Below are positions 45,811-55,261 of a stretch of DNA of 64,000 nt, one piece after another. The notes under the pieces were generated by a model. That model was not told the origin of the DNA. It saw nothing but the letters and a program-made list of their open reading frames with translations, and made no database searches. This stretch comes from Hyphomonadaceae bacterium TMED5 (GTDB taxonomy: Bacteria; Pseudomonadota; Alphaproteobacteria; Caulobacterales; Hyphomonadaceae): the NCBI GenBank assembly GCA_002173095.1, contig NHBK01000008.1, positions 248,001 through 312,000 of the forward strand, written 5' to 3'. Each line of letters opens with the position of its first letter. The stretch's first letter is position 1. Both the position numbers and the translations under genes were made by a program.

Positions 45811-46815
45811 TCATTCTGCCGGTCGGCGGAGTTTCCACATTTTGATCTGAATCAGCTCACTCGCCAGCGCGCGCTGACGCCATTTCCAGCTTTCAACTTC
45901 CCAGCCCAGCTCACGCATATAAACCTGTCGGTTCACACGGGACAGCTTATCGGACAATTGCTCGCCCATGCTTTCGCCAAATCGGGAGAAAGACTGCCTT
46001 GCCGCGCCAAGAAGGTCGCCGGAAAGGTCTTCCTCATCGCTGACCAGCTCAAACCCGGCAGATTCACAAACCTCAGTCACCTCATGTGCATCAATGAGCT
46101 GAGGCTCACACCAGGAAGAGGCAAATGCTGGCGCGAATGTGCTACTGGAATTTCCGCGCATTGTATCGATCACAACCCATTGGCCGCCCGGCGCTAGACT
46201 ACGCAGCATACGAACGGCGAGACCTGATTTGTGATCTGAATAGGCAAACGCATCCAGACTGACGACGAGCTGCAACGAACCTGCCTCAAACGGTGGTCGG
46301 TCAAGATCGCCATTCACCATTTCAAAGTCAGGAAACTCCTCACGGAAGCGACTGGCACATGGCACACGCCATTCAGCGATAACAGGACACGCGCCTGTTG
46401 CAGCCATAACCTGTTTCAGAAGCGCAGGATCCCCATTCACCAGGCCAAACTGCGCCTCAGACCCGCCTTCGAGCGGAGGCAAGGCATCGGTCAGGCGGGA
46501 AGAAAGCTCTGCACTACCGGGTCCAAAACGCCCCTCACCCCAAAGTGTTTCGAGTGCCGCAATGCGTGACGCACCGGGCGACAGCGCATCCGACGCATCT
46601 GTCGAAATCGCTTTTGGTTTTGAGGGTTTTGGAGGAGCGGCAATTTCAGCGGCTTCATCTGCATCCACATCGTCCATGCCTTCAGTTTCAGACATTTCAG
46701 ATGTGGCAGATTCATCGGACTCTTCCGTCGGAGGAGCATAGTCACGCCCATCCCACCACGCAGAAAAGCGTCCAGCGAAATCGCCGCCCGTCAATTTTTT
46801 TAGCGCAGCCACCAT
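45811..46815 (-). CDS. SAM-dependent methyltransferase-like protein
   Basis: 334 residues. The N-terminus (about 1-75) is acidic and low in complexity. A Rossmann-like methyltransferase domain follows at about 120-270, with VNGDLDRPPFEAGSLQLVVSLDAFAY and LRSLAPGGQWVVIDTMRG resembling motifs II-III of class I methyltransferases. The glycine-rich motif I is not standard (TGACPVIAEWR), so SAM binding may be degenerate. A basic, aromatic C-terminal helix follows. No specific substrate can be given. Confidence 0.7.
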   Translation of the reverse strand: MVAALKKLTGGDFAGRFSAWWDGRDYAPPTEESDESATSEMSETEGMDDVDADEAAEIAAPPKPSKPKAISTDASDALSPGASRIAALETLWGEGRFGPGSAELSSRLTDALPPLEGGSEAQFGLVNGDPALLKQVMAATGACPVIAEWRVPCASRFREEFPDFEMVNGDLDRPPFEAGSLQLVVSLDAFAYSDHKSGLAVRMLRSLAPGGQWVVIDTMRGNSSSTFAPAFASSWCEPQLIDAHEVTEVCESAGFELVSDEEDLSGDLLGAARQSFSRFGESMGEQLSDKLSRVNRQVYMRELGWEVESWKWRQRALASELIQIKMWKLRRPAE

Positions 46816-46892
46816 GAACGCAGACTCATCCGATTCTCTAAATCGAACTTTCTAACTATGACACAATGGTTAACAGCGCACTTCCCTGACGG

Positions 46893-47945
46893 TTAGTTTT
46901 CGCCCGACCATGGCAAACCGGGTGAGCCAGATGGTAGCGGCGCAGCCGGGTCATGCATAAAGCTCAGCTGATCTCGCCAGACCACTTCGGCCTGCAAATC
47001 ACGCATCAGCATATGATAGCCGTTTTCGTAATAGGCCGTTCGCACATAGTCGGGCAGAACTTTCGACGTCCTACGTACCCCTTCAGGCGGCACAACATAG
47101 TCGTTGGCGCCGTAGAGCAAAAACGTCTGCTCAGGCAGGTTAGAGGCCGCATCATGCGCGCTCTCCATCACACTGACCACGCCATAGACCTGATCAATCC
47201 GGTTTTCACGCTGCATGAGCGGGTCCGACCATGTTCGCTGCAGCATTTCGATATTGTCCGACGGTTCAATATGTACAAAACGGCGCGGCGGCGTAACCAC
47301 CCAGCTTGGCCGAACACGTGTCGAAATTTCCAGCGCTATAGCCTGGTAAAACGGAATAGCGCCCCATCCGCGAAGCCCCGGCCCTGACAGGATCAGACGG
47401 TCAATTTCTGGTGCGCCCTCACGGCCAAAAGTCGACAACGCCACCGCACCGCCCATGGAAATGCCAACGACAGACAATACCGCATTCGGGTGCGCCTCGC
47501 GTGCCACACGCACCGCCGTACGCAAATCTTCACGCATCACATCTTCATTGGGCCAGCGCCCCCGATCAGGTGAGCGACCAAAACCACGCTGATCATACGC
47601 ATAAGTGCGCACGCCGCGCTCAGCCCACCAGGGGGCCGCCATATGGAAAGCGTTGGCGTAATCATTCATGCCATGCACGCCAACCACCACATATTCCGGG
47701 GTATCGATCTCTTCACCCCAGACGGTCAGTCCAAGCCTTGCCCCATCGAATGAGACAAACTCATTCTGCTCCACTTCAAATCGCGGCATTTCAATCCTGT
47801 CCTCTGGAAACTCCGGATAAAGTCTGCTCGCGCAGGATGCGAGAAGCAGAAGTGGCAGACACAGGGTTATGACAAAGCTGCGCGCACATAGGTTCTGAGT
47901 TCCGGCACAAGCTCTCTCTCGAACCAGATATTCTTTTTCAGCCAT
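46893..47945 (-). CDS. Alpha/beta-hydrolase lipoprotein (lysophospholipase-like)
   Basis: 350 residues. The hydrophobic stretch ITLCLPLLLLASC ends in a lipobox with Cys near residue 38, after an unusually long N-region of about 24 residues; the only ATG in frame is at 47945, so the start overlaps the upstream gene by 79 bases. Serine hydrolase motifs: VVGVHGMNDYA, DQRGFGRSPDRG, nucleophile GISMGGA near residue 166, and late His in YENGYHMLMRDL. Monoglyceride lipase-like and probably anchored in the periplasm. Confidence 0.85.
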   Translation of the reverse strand: MAEKEYLVRERACAGTQNLCARSFVITLCLPLLLLASCASRLYPEFPEDRIEMPRFEVEQNEFVSFDGARLGLTVWGEEIDTPEYVVVGVHGMNDYANAFHMAAPWWAERGVRTYAYDQRGFGRSPDRGRWPNEDVMREDLRTAVRVAREAHPNAVLSVVGISMGGAVALSTFGREGAPEIDRLILSGPGLRGWGAIPFYQAIALEISTRVRPSWVVTPPRRFVHIEPSDNIEMLQRTWSDPLMQRENRIDQVYGVVSVMESAHDAASNLPEQTFLLYGANDYVVPPEGVRRTSKVLPDYVRTAYYENGYHMLMRDLQAEVVWRDQLSFMHDPAAPLPSGSPGLPWSGEN

Positions 47946-48463
47946 GCATTATTCCGCCAGCTTGGATGTGGAAGGACAAAGTACTCGGGAAGATAATCTC
48001 GCCAGTTCTGAACGGTTCCCGCGACACTTCCTGCATATCTGTCTCCCAAATGCCATTTCTGTGCATATCCACCAATCAGAAGCGTAAAACGACTTTGCGT
48101 CAAAATTGTGAGCATTTGCTCACGCCAAGCTGAAGCACACTCTTTTCGTGGAGGTTTATCCGCCCCTTTGGGTGTGTAGCCCGGAAAACAGAAGCCCATA
48201 GGCAGAATGGCAACTTTGCTCACGTCATAGAAAGTATCGCTATCAATTCCCATCCAATCGCGCAGCCTATCACCAGATGGATCCGTAAATGGCCGCCCGG
48301 AAATGTTCACCAGATTGCCGGGCGCCTGCCCTGCGATAAGCAATCGCGCCGATGGGCTCATCTGAAAGACCGGATTTGGCGCATGCGGAAGCGGGTTTTG
48401 CGCATCTGCACATATCCTGCATGTGCGAACCTTTTCAAAAAGCGCCGAAATTTCGTCTGACAT
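47867..48463 (-). CDS. Uracil-DNA glycosylase family protein
   Basis: 198 residues from ATG 48461-48463 (MSDEISALFEKV). The earlier frame from 48538 would add 25 residues that show no similarity. LLIAGQAPGN is motif 1 of the UDG superfamily and VLPHPSWRN near residue 170 is the HPS-x-x-N motif 2. A CRICAD cysteine pair near the N-terminus recalls the iron-sulfur classes, but later cysteines are too few to be sure. It probably excises a damaged base. The hydrolase gene begins inside its 3' end. Confidence 0.8.
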   Translation of the reverse strand: MSDEISALFEKVRTCRICADAQNPLPHAPNPVFQMSPSARLLIAGQAPGNLVNISGRPFTDPSGDRLRDWMGIDSDTFYDVSKVAILPMGFCFPGYTPKGADKPPRKECASAWREQMLTILTQSRFTLLIGGYAQKWHLGDRYAGSVAGTVQNWRDYLPEYFVLPHPSWRNNAWLKKNIWFERELVPELRTYVRAALS

Positions 48464-48541
48464 GGGTTTTCGAACCGGCCCTGTTGTGAAGAATACAAAA
48501 ACATCTGATTTGATCCGGATCATCCGGGAAAGGCGCACCTA

Positions 48542-49462
48542 ATGTCCAGCGTGAAACTCGTCCTCAGTCCGAAAGAGAAAAGTCTGGGGGATTTCACCGT
48601 CCGCCGGGTCCTACCCAGCCCACAATTAAAGCTGGTCGGCCCTTTTATCTTCTTCGACCATATGGGCCCTGCTCAACTGGCGCCGGGACGAGGTGTTGGC
48701 GTTCGCCCGCATCCACATGTCTGCCTGTCGACGGTCACCTATCTGTTCGAAGGCGCAATGCTGCACCGGGACACACTCGGGACCGAAATTGAAATCCGCC
48801 CGGGCGCGGTCAATCTGATGACGGCGGGCAAAGGTATTTCCCACTCTGAACGTTCTCCAGAAGCATTGTTGGAAACGGGCCATCCGCTGCATGGCATTCA
48901 GACCTGGCTCGCTCTCCCACAAGAGTTTGAGGAAATGGACCCGCGCTTTGACCATTATCCAGCCGCCGATCTGCCAGAGACCGTGATCGACAATGTGACG
49001 ATCCGCATGATTATGGGCGAAGGTTATGACCTTGCCTCGCCCGTCGCTTTCCCTCACCCGACCTTCTATGCCTCCGTCCACACAGATGCCGGCGGCAGCA
49101 TTCCATTGCCAGAAACTGTGACTGAGCGTGCCTTCTATGTTGTAGAAGGGTCAGCGGAGTTTGAAGGCACGACCTATTCAGAGGGCCAGATGGCGGTTCT
49201 GGAGACCGGTGCAGTGCCTCCACTCACACTCGGCGCGAACACCAAAGTCATGATTGCAGGCGGTGAACCAATGGATGGACGCCGCTGGATTGAATGGAAT
49301 TTTGTTGCATCCAGCAAAGAACGCATAGAACAGGCCAAGGCAGACTGGCGCGCCTCCATCGCAGGCGGGTGGACGGGCACACCTTTTACTATGCCGCCGA
49401 AGGAAAATGAGTATATCCCCCTTCCCGGCGATCCTGAAGCAGACGCACCAGCAGGCAGCTGA
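48542..49462 (+). CDS. Pirin-family protein
   Basis: 306 residues with two cupin domains. The metal site of the first cupin is visible in VRPHPHVCLSTVTY and ISHSERSPE, and FFDHMGPAQLAPG is the pirin signature. The C-terminal extension of about 30 residues is Pro-rich. Pirins act in iron-dependent quercetinase-like chemistry or regulation; the role here is not defined. It is divergent from the UDG-like gene. Confidence 0.9.
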   Translation: MSSVKLVLSPKEKSLGDFTVRRVLPSPQLKLVGPFIFFDHMGPAQLAPGRGVGVRPHPHVCLSTVTYLFEGAMLHRDTLGTEIEIRPGAVNLMTAGKGISHSERSPEALLETGHPLHGIQTWLALPQEFEEMDPRFDHYPAADLPETVIDNVTIRMIMGEGYDLASPVAFPHPTFYASVHTDAGGSIPLPETVTERAFYVVEGSAEFEGTTYSEGQMAVLETGAVPPLTLGANTKVMIAGGEPMDGRRWIEWNFVASSKERIEQAKADWRASIAGGWTGTPFTMPPKENEYIPLPGDPEADAPAGS

Positions 49463-49496
49463 TTTTACCCAAGCATCGAGACGATAGATAACCAGC

Positions 49497-50342
49497 ATGA
49501 CGAAACAGAGATATGATGACCAGCACACCGCTTCCTACGGCTCGTGGGTAGAAGGTGACCTTATCGCGCACGAAACCTCAGAATGGCAGGATATCAAGCT
49601 CATCAGAACTGAGGCGCACGGCGTCGTCATGCTGATTGATGATGTTCTGATGCTCTCTGAAGACACACACCATGTCTATCACGAGCACATGGTGCATCTG
49701 ACGCTGTCCTGCATTGAGAACCCGAAATCGGTTCTGGTCATTGGCGGCGGTGATGGCGGCACGGTGACTGAGCTCGCAAAATACCCGGGAATTGAGCGCA
49801 TTGTACTGGCAGAACTCGACGAAGCTGTCGTCCGCGTCTCTGAACAATATCTGCCTGAGCTGACCGCGGGCCTTAAAGACCCTCGCACTGAAGTGCGCAT
49901 TGGCGATGGCGCGGCTTATCTGGCGGAACAAACGGGTGCGTTCGACGCAATCATCATCGACTCTACCGATGTATGTGAAGAAGCTCATGCTGGCGCACAG
50001 ACCGCCAACCCACTCGTCACTGACGAATTCTACGACAATATTCGCAAAGCCATGAAACCGGGCGGCGTGACGTGCCAGATGCTCGGCAGCCCGACCTTCT
50101 ACACGAATGGCATGTCACTCATGTATCATCGTCTGGCTGACCTGTTCACACACTTCAAACCCTTCCTCATGCCATGTCCATTCTACATTTCTGGTGACTG
50201 GTGCGGCGGGATTTTCAGCGATGATAATTCGCTTGAGCCGAAATATGAGCACCTGCCGGCCGATAAGCTGGTCTATTTCAACATGGACATCGCAAAGGGC
50301 GCGCTTGCACTCCCAAACAACGTTCGCCGGATGATGAAATAA
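49497..50342 (+). CDS. speE: Spermidine synthase
   Basis: 281 residues. Transfers aminopropyl from decarboxylated SAM to putrescine. The glycine-rich site VIGGGDGGT, acceptor Asp region ILAELDEAVV-like (IVLAELDEAVVRVS) and IDSTDVCEEAHAGA with the catalytic Asp identify the family. Length is normal. No speD is seen in the window. It follows pirin by 34 bases, so co-transcription is possible. Confidence 0.93.
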   Translation: MTKQRYDDQHTASYGSWVEGDLIAHETSEWQDIKLIRTEAHGVVMLIDDVLMLSEDTHHVYHEHMVHLTLSCIENPKSVLVIGGGDGGTVTELAKYPGIERIVLAELDEAVVRVSEQYLPELTAGLKDPRTEVRIGDGAAYLAEQTGAFDAIIIDSTDVCEEAHAGAQTANPLVTDEFYDNIRKAMKPGGVTCQMLGSPTFYTNGMSLMYHRLADLFTHFKPFLMPCPFYISGDWCGGIFSDDNSLEPKYEHLPADKLVYFNMDIAKGALALPNNVRRMMK

Positions 50343-50349
50343 TCTGCAG

Positions 50350-50371
50350 ACCTTGCCCCTTTCGGCAAGGT
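50350..50371 (+). terminator. Hairpin after speE
   Basis: ACCTTGCC (50350-50357) pairs with GGCAAGGT (50364-50371). No T run follows, so termination is uncertain. Confidence 0.4.
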
Positions 50372-50412
50372 CATGCCAGATCAGATTAAATTCCTGAAAG
50401 AGGACACCCTCT

Positions 50413-52176
50413 ATGCACCGATTAATCTCCATTTCGGCCCTCGCGCTCGCCGTGTCGGCCTGTTCACCAGACACAAGCGAAGACACGCCTGTCGCTGACC
50501 CGGCAACCGAAACGCCGGCACCTGAAGCCAGCGATTCTGCTCTGCTTTACCCACTACCAACGGACACAACACCAGCCATCGCAGCTGACGACCTCGGCGT
50601 TCGCATTGCCGCTCTGGCCGATGATGTGTTTGAAGGTCGCGGCCCGGGTACAGAAGCCGGCGAAGCTGCTGCAGACTGGGTTGCCGCTGAAATGGAACGC
50701 GTCGGCCTGCAACCGGGCGCAAATGGTTCATGGTTCCAGACAGTGGAAATGGTCACCCAGACGCTTGATCAGGAACAGTCCTCTCTGACGATTTCCTCTT
50801 CGCCAGATGCCGCTCCATTCGAAATCGGCTCAGACGCTGTATTCTGGACAAAGCACCAGACAGAGCTCGATCTGAGCTTTGATGCCTCAGAAGTGGTTTT
50901 TGTTGGCTATGGCGCTGTCGCCCCGGAATATGGCTGGGACGATTATGCAGGCCTCAACGTTGAAGGCAAAACGGTGATCATTCTCGTCAATGACCCGGGC
51001 TATGCCACACAGGACCCGGACCTCTTTAACGGCAATGCCATGACCTATTATGGCCGCTGGACTTACAAGTTCGAAGAGGCCGCACGTCAGGGGGCGACAG
51101 CTGCGATCGTGGTCCACCAGACAGCCCCTGCCGCTTATGGCTGGGATGTCGTGCGCAATTCATGGACAGGTGGCCAGCCTGACCTTGTGCGCTCGAATGG
51201 CGGTGAAGACCGCGCGCTTCTCGAGGGCTGGGTTACAGAAGATGTGGCCATGGCATTGTTCGAGGAAGCCGGGCTCGACTTCGCTGCCCTCACCGCAGCG
51301 GCGGCGGAGCCGGGCTTTGAACCAGTGCCAATGGATGGCCTGATGGCATCGGGCCGCATTGTTCAGACCGTCGATTACGCTGAATCGCGAAACGTGATCG
51401 GGATGATTGAAGGCACCGAAACGCCGGATGAATTCATGATGTTCACCGCGCACTGGGACCATCTGGGCAATGCCGCTGATCCAACCGACCCGAATTTCAG
51501 CTTCGCCAGTGAAGACACCATCTATAACGGCGCAGTCGACAATGCGACGGGCACATCCGCCCTGCTGGAAATCGCAGAAGCCATGGTTGCCGAAGCACCA
51601 GCACGCTCCGTTCTGTTTGCTGCCGTCACTCTGGAAGAGTCAGGCCTTCTGGGATCTGCCTATATGGCAGCCAACCCAATCATCCCGTCTAACCAAATTG
51701 TTGCGGGCATCAATATGGACGGCATGCTGCCTACCCCTCCAACGCACGACATGATCGTTGTGGGCTATGGCGCTTCTGAACTCGAAGGCATGCTGGAAGA
51801 CATTCTCGCAGCAGATGACCGCGTCGTTGTGCCAGACCCACTGCCACAAAACGGTTATTTCTACCGCTCAGACCATATCAGCTATGCCAAGCTCGGCATT
51901 CCAATGCTGTACTCTGATGGGGGTGACAATCTGATTGAAGGCGGACGCCCTGCTGGTCAGGCCGAAGCAGCGGACTATACCGCTTTCCGCTATCACAAGC
52001 CTCAGGACGAGTATTCTGAAGACTGGAACCTTGATGGCATGGAGCAGAACATCACTGCGCTTTATACGCTGGGTCTCGAAATCGCTCAGAGCGATCTCTG
52101 GCCGACCTGGTATGAAGGCAATGAATTCGAGGCCATTCGTCAGGCCGACCTCGCTTCCGCTTCTGGCGCCGAATAA
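50413..52176 (+). CDS. M28-family zinc peptidase lipoprotein
   Basis: 587 residues. Lipobox LAVSAC with Cys 17, then a Pro/Thr-rich linker. A PA domain insertion (about 150-280) interrupts the M28 fold. Zinc ligands are seen in FTAHWDHLGN, GAVDNATGTSA, LEESGLLG and SDHISYAKLG. Secreted or periplasmic aminopeptidase or carboxypeptidase, typical of peptide-feeding marine bacteria. AGAGG lies nine bases before the ATG. A terminator follows. Confidence 0.92.
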   Translation: MHRLISISALALAVSACSPDTSEDTPVADPATETPAPEASDSALLYPLPTDTTPAIAADDLGVRIAALADDVFEGRGPGTEAGEAAADWVAAEMERVGLQPGANGSWFQTVEMVTQTLDQEQSSLTISSSPDAAPFEIGSDAVFWTKHQTELDLSFDASEVVFVGYGAVAPEYGWDDYAGLNVEGKTVIILVNDPGYATQDPDLFNGNAMTYYGRWTYKFEEAARQGATAAIVVHQTAPAAYGWDVVRNSWTGGQPDLVRSNGGEDRALLEGWVTEDVAMALFEEAGLDFAALTAAAAEPGFEPVPMDGLMASGRIVQTVDYAESRNVIGMIEGTETPDEFMMFTAHWDHLGNAADPTDPNFSFASEDTIYNGAVDNATGTSALLEIAEAMVAEAPARSVLFAAVTLEESGLLGSAYMAANPIIPSNQIVAGINMDGMLPTPPTHDMIVVGYGASELEGMLEDILAADDRVVVPDPLPQNGYFYRSDHISYAKLGIPMLYSDGGDNLIEGGRPAGQAEAADYTAFRYHKPQDEYSEDWNLDGMEQNITALYTLGLEIAQSDLWPTWYEGNEFEAIRQADLASASGAE

Positions 52177-52197
52177 GAAACCCGTTTAAACGGGAAG

Positions 52198-52225
52198 CGG
52201 GCCTGCCCTTCTGGCAGGCCCGTTC
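52198..52225 (+). terminator. Terminator of the M28 peptidase gene
   Basis: CGGGCCTGCC (52198-52207) pairs perfectly with GGCAGGCCCG (52213-52222) around CTTCT, followed by T-rich sequence. Confidence 0.9.
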
Positions 52226-52249
52226 TGTTTACTTCGAAAGACCGCGTAT

Positions 52250-53053
52250 ATGCTCAGCTATCAGCACATTTACCATGCCGGAAACCGCGCGGACGTGCTC
52301 AAACACGCCGTGCTGTGCGCCGTTCTCTCGAATCTGGCCAGGCAGAAAAAGCCGGTCTTCTATGTCGAGACCCACGCCGCACGCGGCATGTATGATCTGG
52401 ACTCCAAAGAGGCTGTCAAAGGCGCAGAGTATCCGGACGGTATTGGCCGGGTGCTGGACCTTAAAAACCCACCAGCCCTGTTTCAGCCCTATCTCAGCGA
52501 AATCCAACGGCTTAACCCGGATGGAAAATTGAAATTCTATCCCGGCTCCCCGGCACTGGCCGCGCATTATCTGCGCCCCAATGACCGGATGGCATTTTTT
52601 GAGCTTCACCCGAAAGAGCATGCCGCACTTCAGGACAATTTCGGCAATGACAGCCGCATTCAAATCCGCAAAGCAGACGGCTATCGCGGCGCACTGTCAC
52701 TCGCGCCCCGCTCAAAAGAGCAAATGGTTGTGCTGATCGACCCCAGCTATGAAACGCTGGCTGATCTGGAGGCTCTGATCGAATGGGTGCCAAAAGCGCT
52801 ACGTCGCTGGCCGAATGCCATTCTGATGATCTGGATGCCACTCTTTAAGGATGGTCGAGAAGATGAGTTCGGCGCCTATCTGGCTGACCTTGAAGCTGGC
52901 GGGATCGCTGGCGCACGCTGGCCTGAAGACCCCGATTCGAATTCCGCCCTCGCTGGTACGGCCATGATCTCTTACCGAATAGCGCCGGAGCTGATCGCCC
53001 AATCGGCGGAAATTGCCGAAATCTGTGAGAATTTGTGGGCACAATCCGTCTGA
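52250..53053 (+). CDS. rlmJ: 23S rRNA m6A2030 methyltransferase
   Basis: 267 residues. Starts MLSYQHIYHAGNRADVLKH, the highly conserved RlmJ N-terminus. FYVETHAARGMYDL is the SAM-binding region and LIDPSYE at about residues 162-168 is the catalytic motif (DPPYE in many homologues, with Ser here for the second Pro). It methylates A2030 of 23S rRNA. Single gene between a terminator and tRNA-Phe. Confidence 0.93.
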   Translation: MLSYQHIYHAGNRADVLKHAVLCAVLSNLARQKKPVFYVETHAARGMYDLDSKEAVKGAEYPDGIGRVLDLKNPPALFQPYLSEIQRLNPDGKLKFYPGSPALAAHYLRPNDRMAFFELHPKEHAALQDNFGNDSRIQIRKADGYRGALSLAPRSKEQMVVLIDPSYETLADLEALIEWVPKALRRWPNAILMIWMPLFKDGREDEFGAYLADLEAGGIAGARWPEDPDSNSALAGTAMISYRIAPELIAQSAEIAEICENLWAQSV

Positions 53054-53189
53054 GTTTGCAGTCATTCCGGTCTGTCTGAGGCCGGATAAAATCTGTCTGC
53101 AAAAAAATGCGAAAAAGCACGCATTTGGTGATGGACAGCACGCCAGCAGAACTCTATACAGCCCTCTCGCTTTTCAGCGTACCCCAGAT

Positions 53190-53264
53190 GCCCGGGTAGC
53201 TCAGGGGTAGAGCAGCGGATTGAAAATCCGCGTGTCGGTGGTTCAAATCCGCCCCCGGGCACCA
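53190..53264 (+). tRNA. tRNA-Phe (GAA)
   Basis: 75 bases with encoded CCA. Acceptor GCCCGGG/CCCGGGC, D-arm GCTC/GAGC, anticodon stem GCGGA/TCCGC with loop TTGAAAA (anticodon GAA), and T-arm GGTGG-TTCAAAT-CCGCC. All stems pair. Confidence 0.97.
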
Positions 53265-53271
53265 TTCACCT

Positions 53272-53302
53272 CTCAAAATTAATCATGCGAATTAATTTTG
53301 AG
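53272..53302. terminator. AT-rich hairpin after tRNA-Phe
   Basis: CTCAAAATTAAT (53272-53283) pairs perfectly with ATTAATTTTGAG (53291-53302) around CATGCGA. It lies seven bases after the tRNA. Twelve paired bases and T-rich arms suggest a terminator, although no T run follows. The region 53303-53469 shows no gene. Confidence 0.55.
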
Positions 53303-53469
53303 GTGAATTGTGTTCCTTGATTGCCCTCATATTGCTTCCCGAACATAGAGCGTGCCGGCAGCTATTTTCCAAATTTTCAAACTCGGCAATAGGCACCCAC
53401 GCTTTGATCACCCGCACCGGCTGCTCGAGGCGTTTCAAAATCAGATTGGAATCGATTTTGTCGGCTTGG

Positions 53470-54159
53470 CTAAGTCGTCACGAAATGGTGGCGAATGAGC
53501 CAGACAACGCTCCAGACAAGGCCGGAATACAGCACAAACATCAGCGCAAAGCGTGCAGCAAAGCGCAGAACAATCGGCTTGATATCGTCCCAGCTTGATG
53601 TGGACGCGATCTCCGCAACAGCGCGCGCGACTTTCTCGACCATCTCATCGCGCTTACGGCCGGCAAGCAGCATGAGCACACTCTCTGTGCTGTCGACAGG
53701 TTGGCCACTGGCGCGTTCCAGCACTTTTTCAAAGACCTGCGCGGACACAGTTTCCGCCAGAACGAGTTTGGGCCGCCAGCCAAATTTCTTCACCTCACGC
53801 CGCAAAAACCGCAGCGTTGGAAAGGCACGCGTGAAGTCGTAGCTGGTGAAAATCACGAACAAGGCCAGAAGAACAAGTGCCGACCAGTTCGACGGCAGCA
53901 GCCCAGACAGAAACAACACTGCCACGATCAGAACCAGAACGGCCTTTATACAAACCGTCAGCAGAAAGTTTCGAAACCCATCTGACACGAAGGTATGCGC
54001 CTGATGACGGATCTCCTCGCGGGCTTCGTCCACGGCTTTCTGGATCATCTTATCCGCGCGCTTATCGACTTCCTTGCCCAGCGCATTGCGCACAGCAACC
54101 GCCGAGGCTGAAACGCCTGCAGCGATGGAAATCAGATTGCGGATATTGAGAAGTGCCAT
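53470..54159 (-). CDS. Inner-membrane protein of unknown function
   Basis: 229 residues from ATG 54157-54159 (MALLNIRNLIS); 23 residues upstream in the longer frame are not likely coding. An amphipathic or coiled helix at about 28-65 is rich in Glu and Lys. Two membrane helices lie near 75-115, a soluble stretch follows with FLRREVKKFGWRPKLV, and a last hydrophobic helix is near 205-222. I do not recognise the family. It follows ndk on the same strand but behind ndk's terminator, so it has its own promoter. Confidence 0.7.
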   Translation of the reverse strand: MALLNIRNLISIAAGVSASAVAVRNALGKEVDKRADKMIQKAVDEAREEIRHQAHTFVSDGFRNFLLTVCIKAVLVLIVAVLFLSGLLPSNWSALVLLALFVIFTSYDFTRAFPTLRFLRREVKKFGWRPKLVLAETVSAQVFEKVLERASGQPVDSTESVLMLLAGRKRDEMVEKVARAVAEIASTSSWDDIKPIVLRFAARFALMFVLYSGLVWSVVWLIRHHFVTT

Positions 54160-54205
54160 CAGCTCTATTTCGGTCAGCCAGGTCCGTAAAACAAGGCCGT
54201 ATATA

Positions 54206-54235
54206 ACAAAACCCGCGGGCTTTCGCACCGCGGGT
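54206..54235 (-). terminator. Terminator of ndk
   Basis: ACCCGCGG (54211-54218) pairs with CCGCGGGT (54228-54235). On the minus strand it is followed by TTTTGTT, 28 bases after the ndk stop. Confidence 0.85.
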
Positions 54236-54263
54236 CTGTGAATTAATCGAGAAAATTCAGCGA

Positions 54264-54686
54264 TTAACCGGCAATGTCTGCCAGTGAGAAGAACTGAGCG
54301 ATCTCAATTGCTGCGTTTTCAAGGCTGTCAGAACCGTGGACAGAGTTCTCGCCGATGGATTTAGCAACTTCCTTACGGATTGTGCCTTCAGCAGCGTCAG
54401 CTGGGTTGGTTGCGCCCATGACATCACGGTAAGCTGCAACAGCGTTTTCGCCTTCGAGAACCTGAACAACAACCGGGCCAGAAGTCATGAATTCAACCAG
54501 CTCGCCATAGAATGGGCGTTCAGCGTGAACTTCGTAGAAACGCTGAGCCTGAGCTTCGGTCATGAGGATACGGCGTTGAGCTATGATGCGCAGACCAGCT
54601 GCTTCAATCATGGCATTTACTTTGCCGGTGAGGTTACGTTCGGTCGCATCTGGCTTGATGATGGAAAATGTACGTTCGAGAGCCAT
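54264..54686 (-). CDS. ndk: Nucleoside diphosphate kinase
   Basis: 140 residues, the usual size. Transfers phosphate between nucleoside di- and triphosphates. [12 protein letters not shown] starts the protein, and the catalytic His is in ENSVHGSDS near residue 117; [14 protein letters not shown] is the conserved nucleotide-binding part. AAGGAA precedes the ATG. It stands alone. Confidence 0.97.
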   Translation of the reverse strand: MALERTFSIIKPDATERNLTGKVNAMIEAAGLRIIAQRRILMTEAQAQRFYEVHAERPFYGELVEFMTSGPVVVQVLEGENAVAAYRDVMGATNPADAAEGTIRKEVAKSIGENSVHGSDSLENAAIEIAQFFSLADIAG

Positions 54687-54802
54687 CGGAAATTCCTTGT
54701 GAGAAACCGCGTTTCATCGCAGTTATTTCGTCTGGCGCCGCTATAGCGGGGTCGAACCTTGCTGCCAACACCTCTTATGAGACTTTTCGCTATCGTAAGC
54801 GA

Positions 54803-55258
54803 TTAAGCGGTGTTCTCGACCCATCCGCCGCTGGCTGATTGCTGAAAATAGCGGACAGCCAGCCCGGCCTTACGGGCATCCCGAAACTGCTCACGCGCTT
54901 TGCCCCGGGCGATCCCATCAGCATCTTCGAACACGACCATGACGCGCTGATAATCGACAGAGGGCGTCTCGACCTCCTGGCCCTTCAAAAGCACCAGAAC
55001 ACTCGCCTTGTTTGCATTGGCGAGCCCACCGCTCAACAATACCGGCTGGCGGGCAGAATGCTCACCCTCAAGGCCGTGCGGCAGAAAGCTTTCCTCCCGC
55101 CATTTCCACAGCTCGCTATCGATCTGAGAAAGTTGAGAGGCGTCTGGTGAGGAGACCAGCACACGCCAGTTCCGCTCCAGACACTTCTCGAATAATGGCG
55201 CAAGCGCGCCAGCGAGCGGCGGTCGCTCCAGATGATAGAACCACCACTCACACGCCAT
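54803..55258 (-). CDS. holC: DNA polymerase III chi subunit
   Basis: 151 residues. Starts MACEWWFYHLERPPL, matching the WFYHL core of alphaproteobacterial HolC, followed by LAPLFEKCLERNWRVLV. Chi links the clamp loader to SSB. It lies three bases after pepA on the same strand, a pair seen in many proteobacteria. Confidence 0.9.
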   Translation of the reverse strand: MACEWWFYHLERPPLAGALAPLFEKCLERNWRVLVSSPDASQLSQIDSELWKWREESFLPHGLEGEHSARQPVLLSGGLANANKASVLVLLKGQEVETPSVDYQRVMVVFEDADGIARGKAREQFRDARKAGLAVRYFQQSASGGWVENTA

Positions 55259-55261
55259 AAC

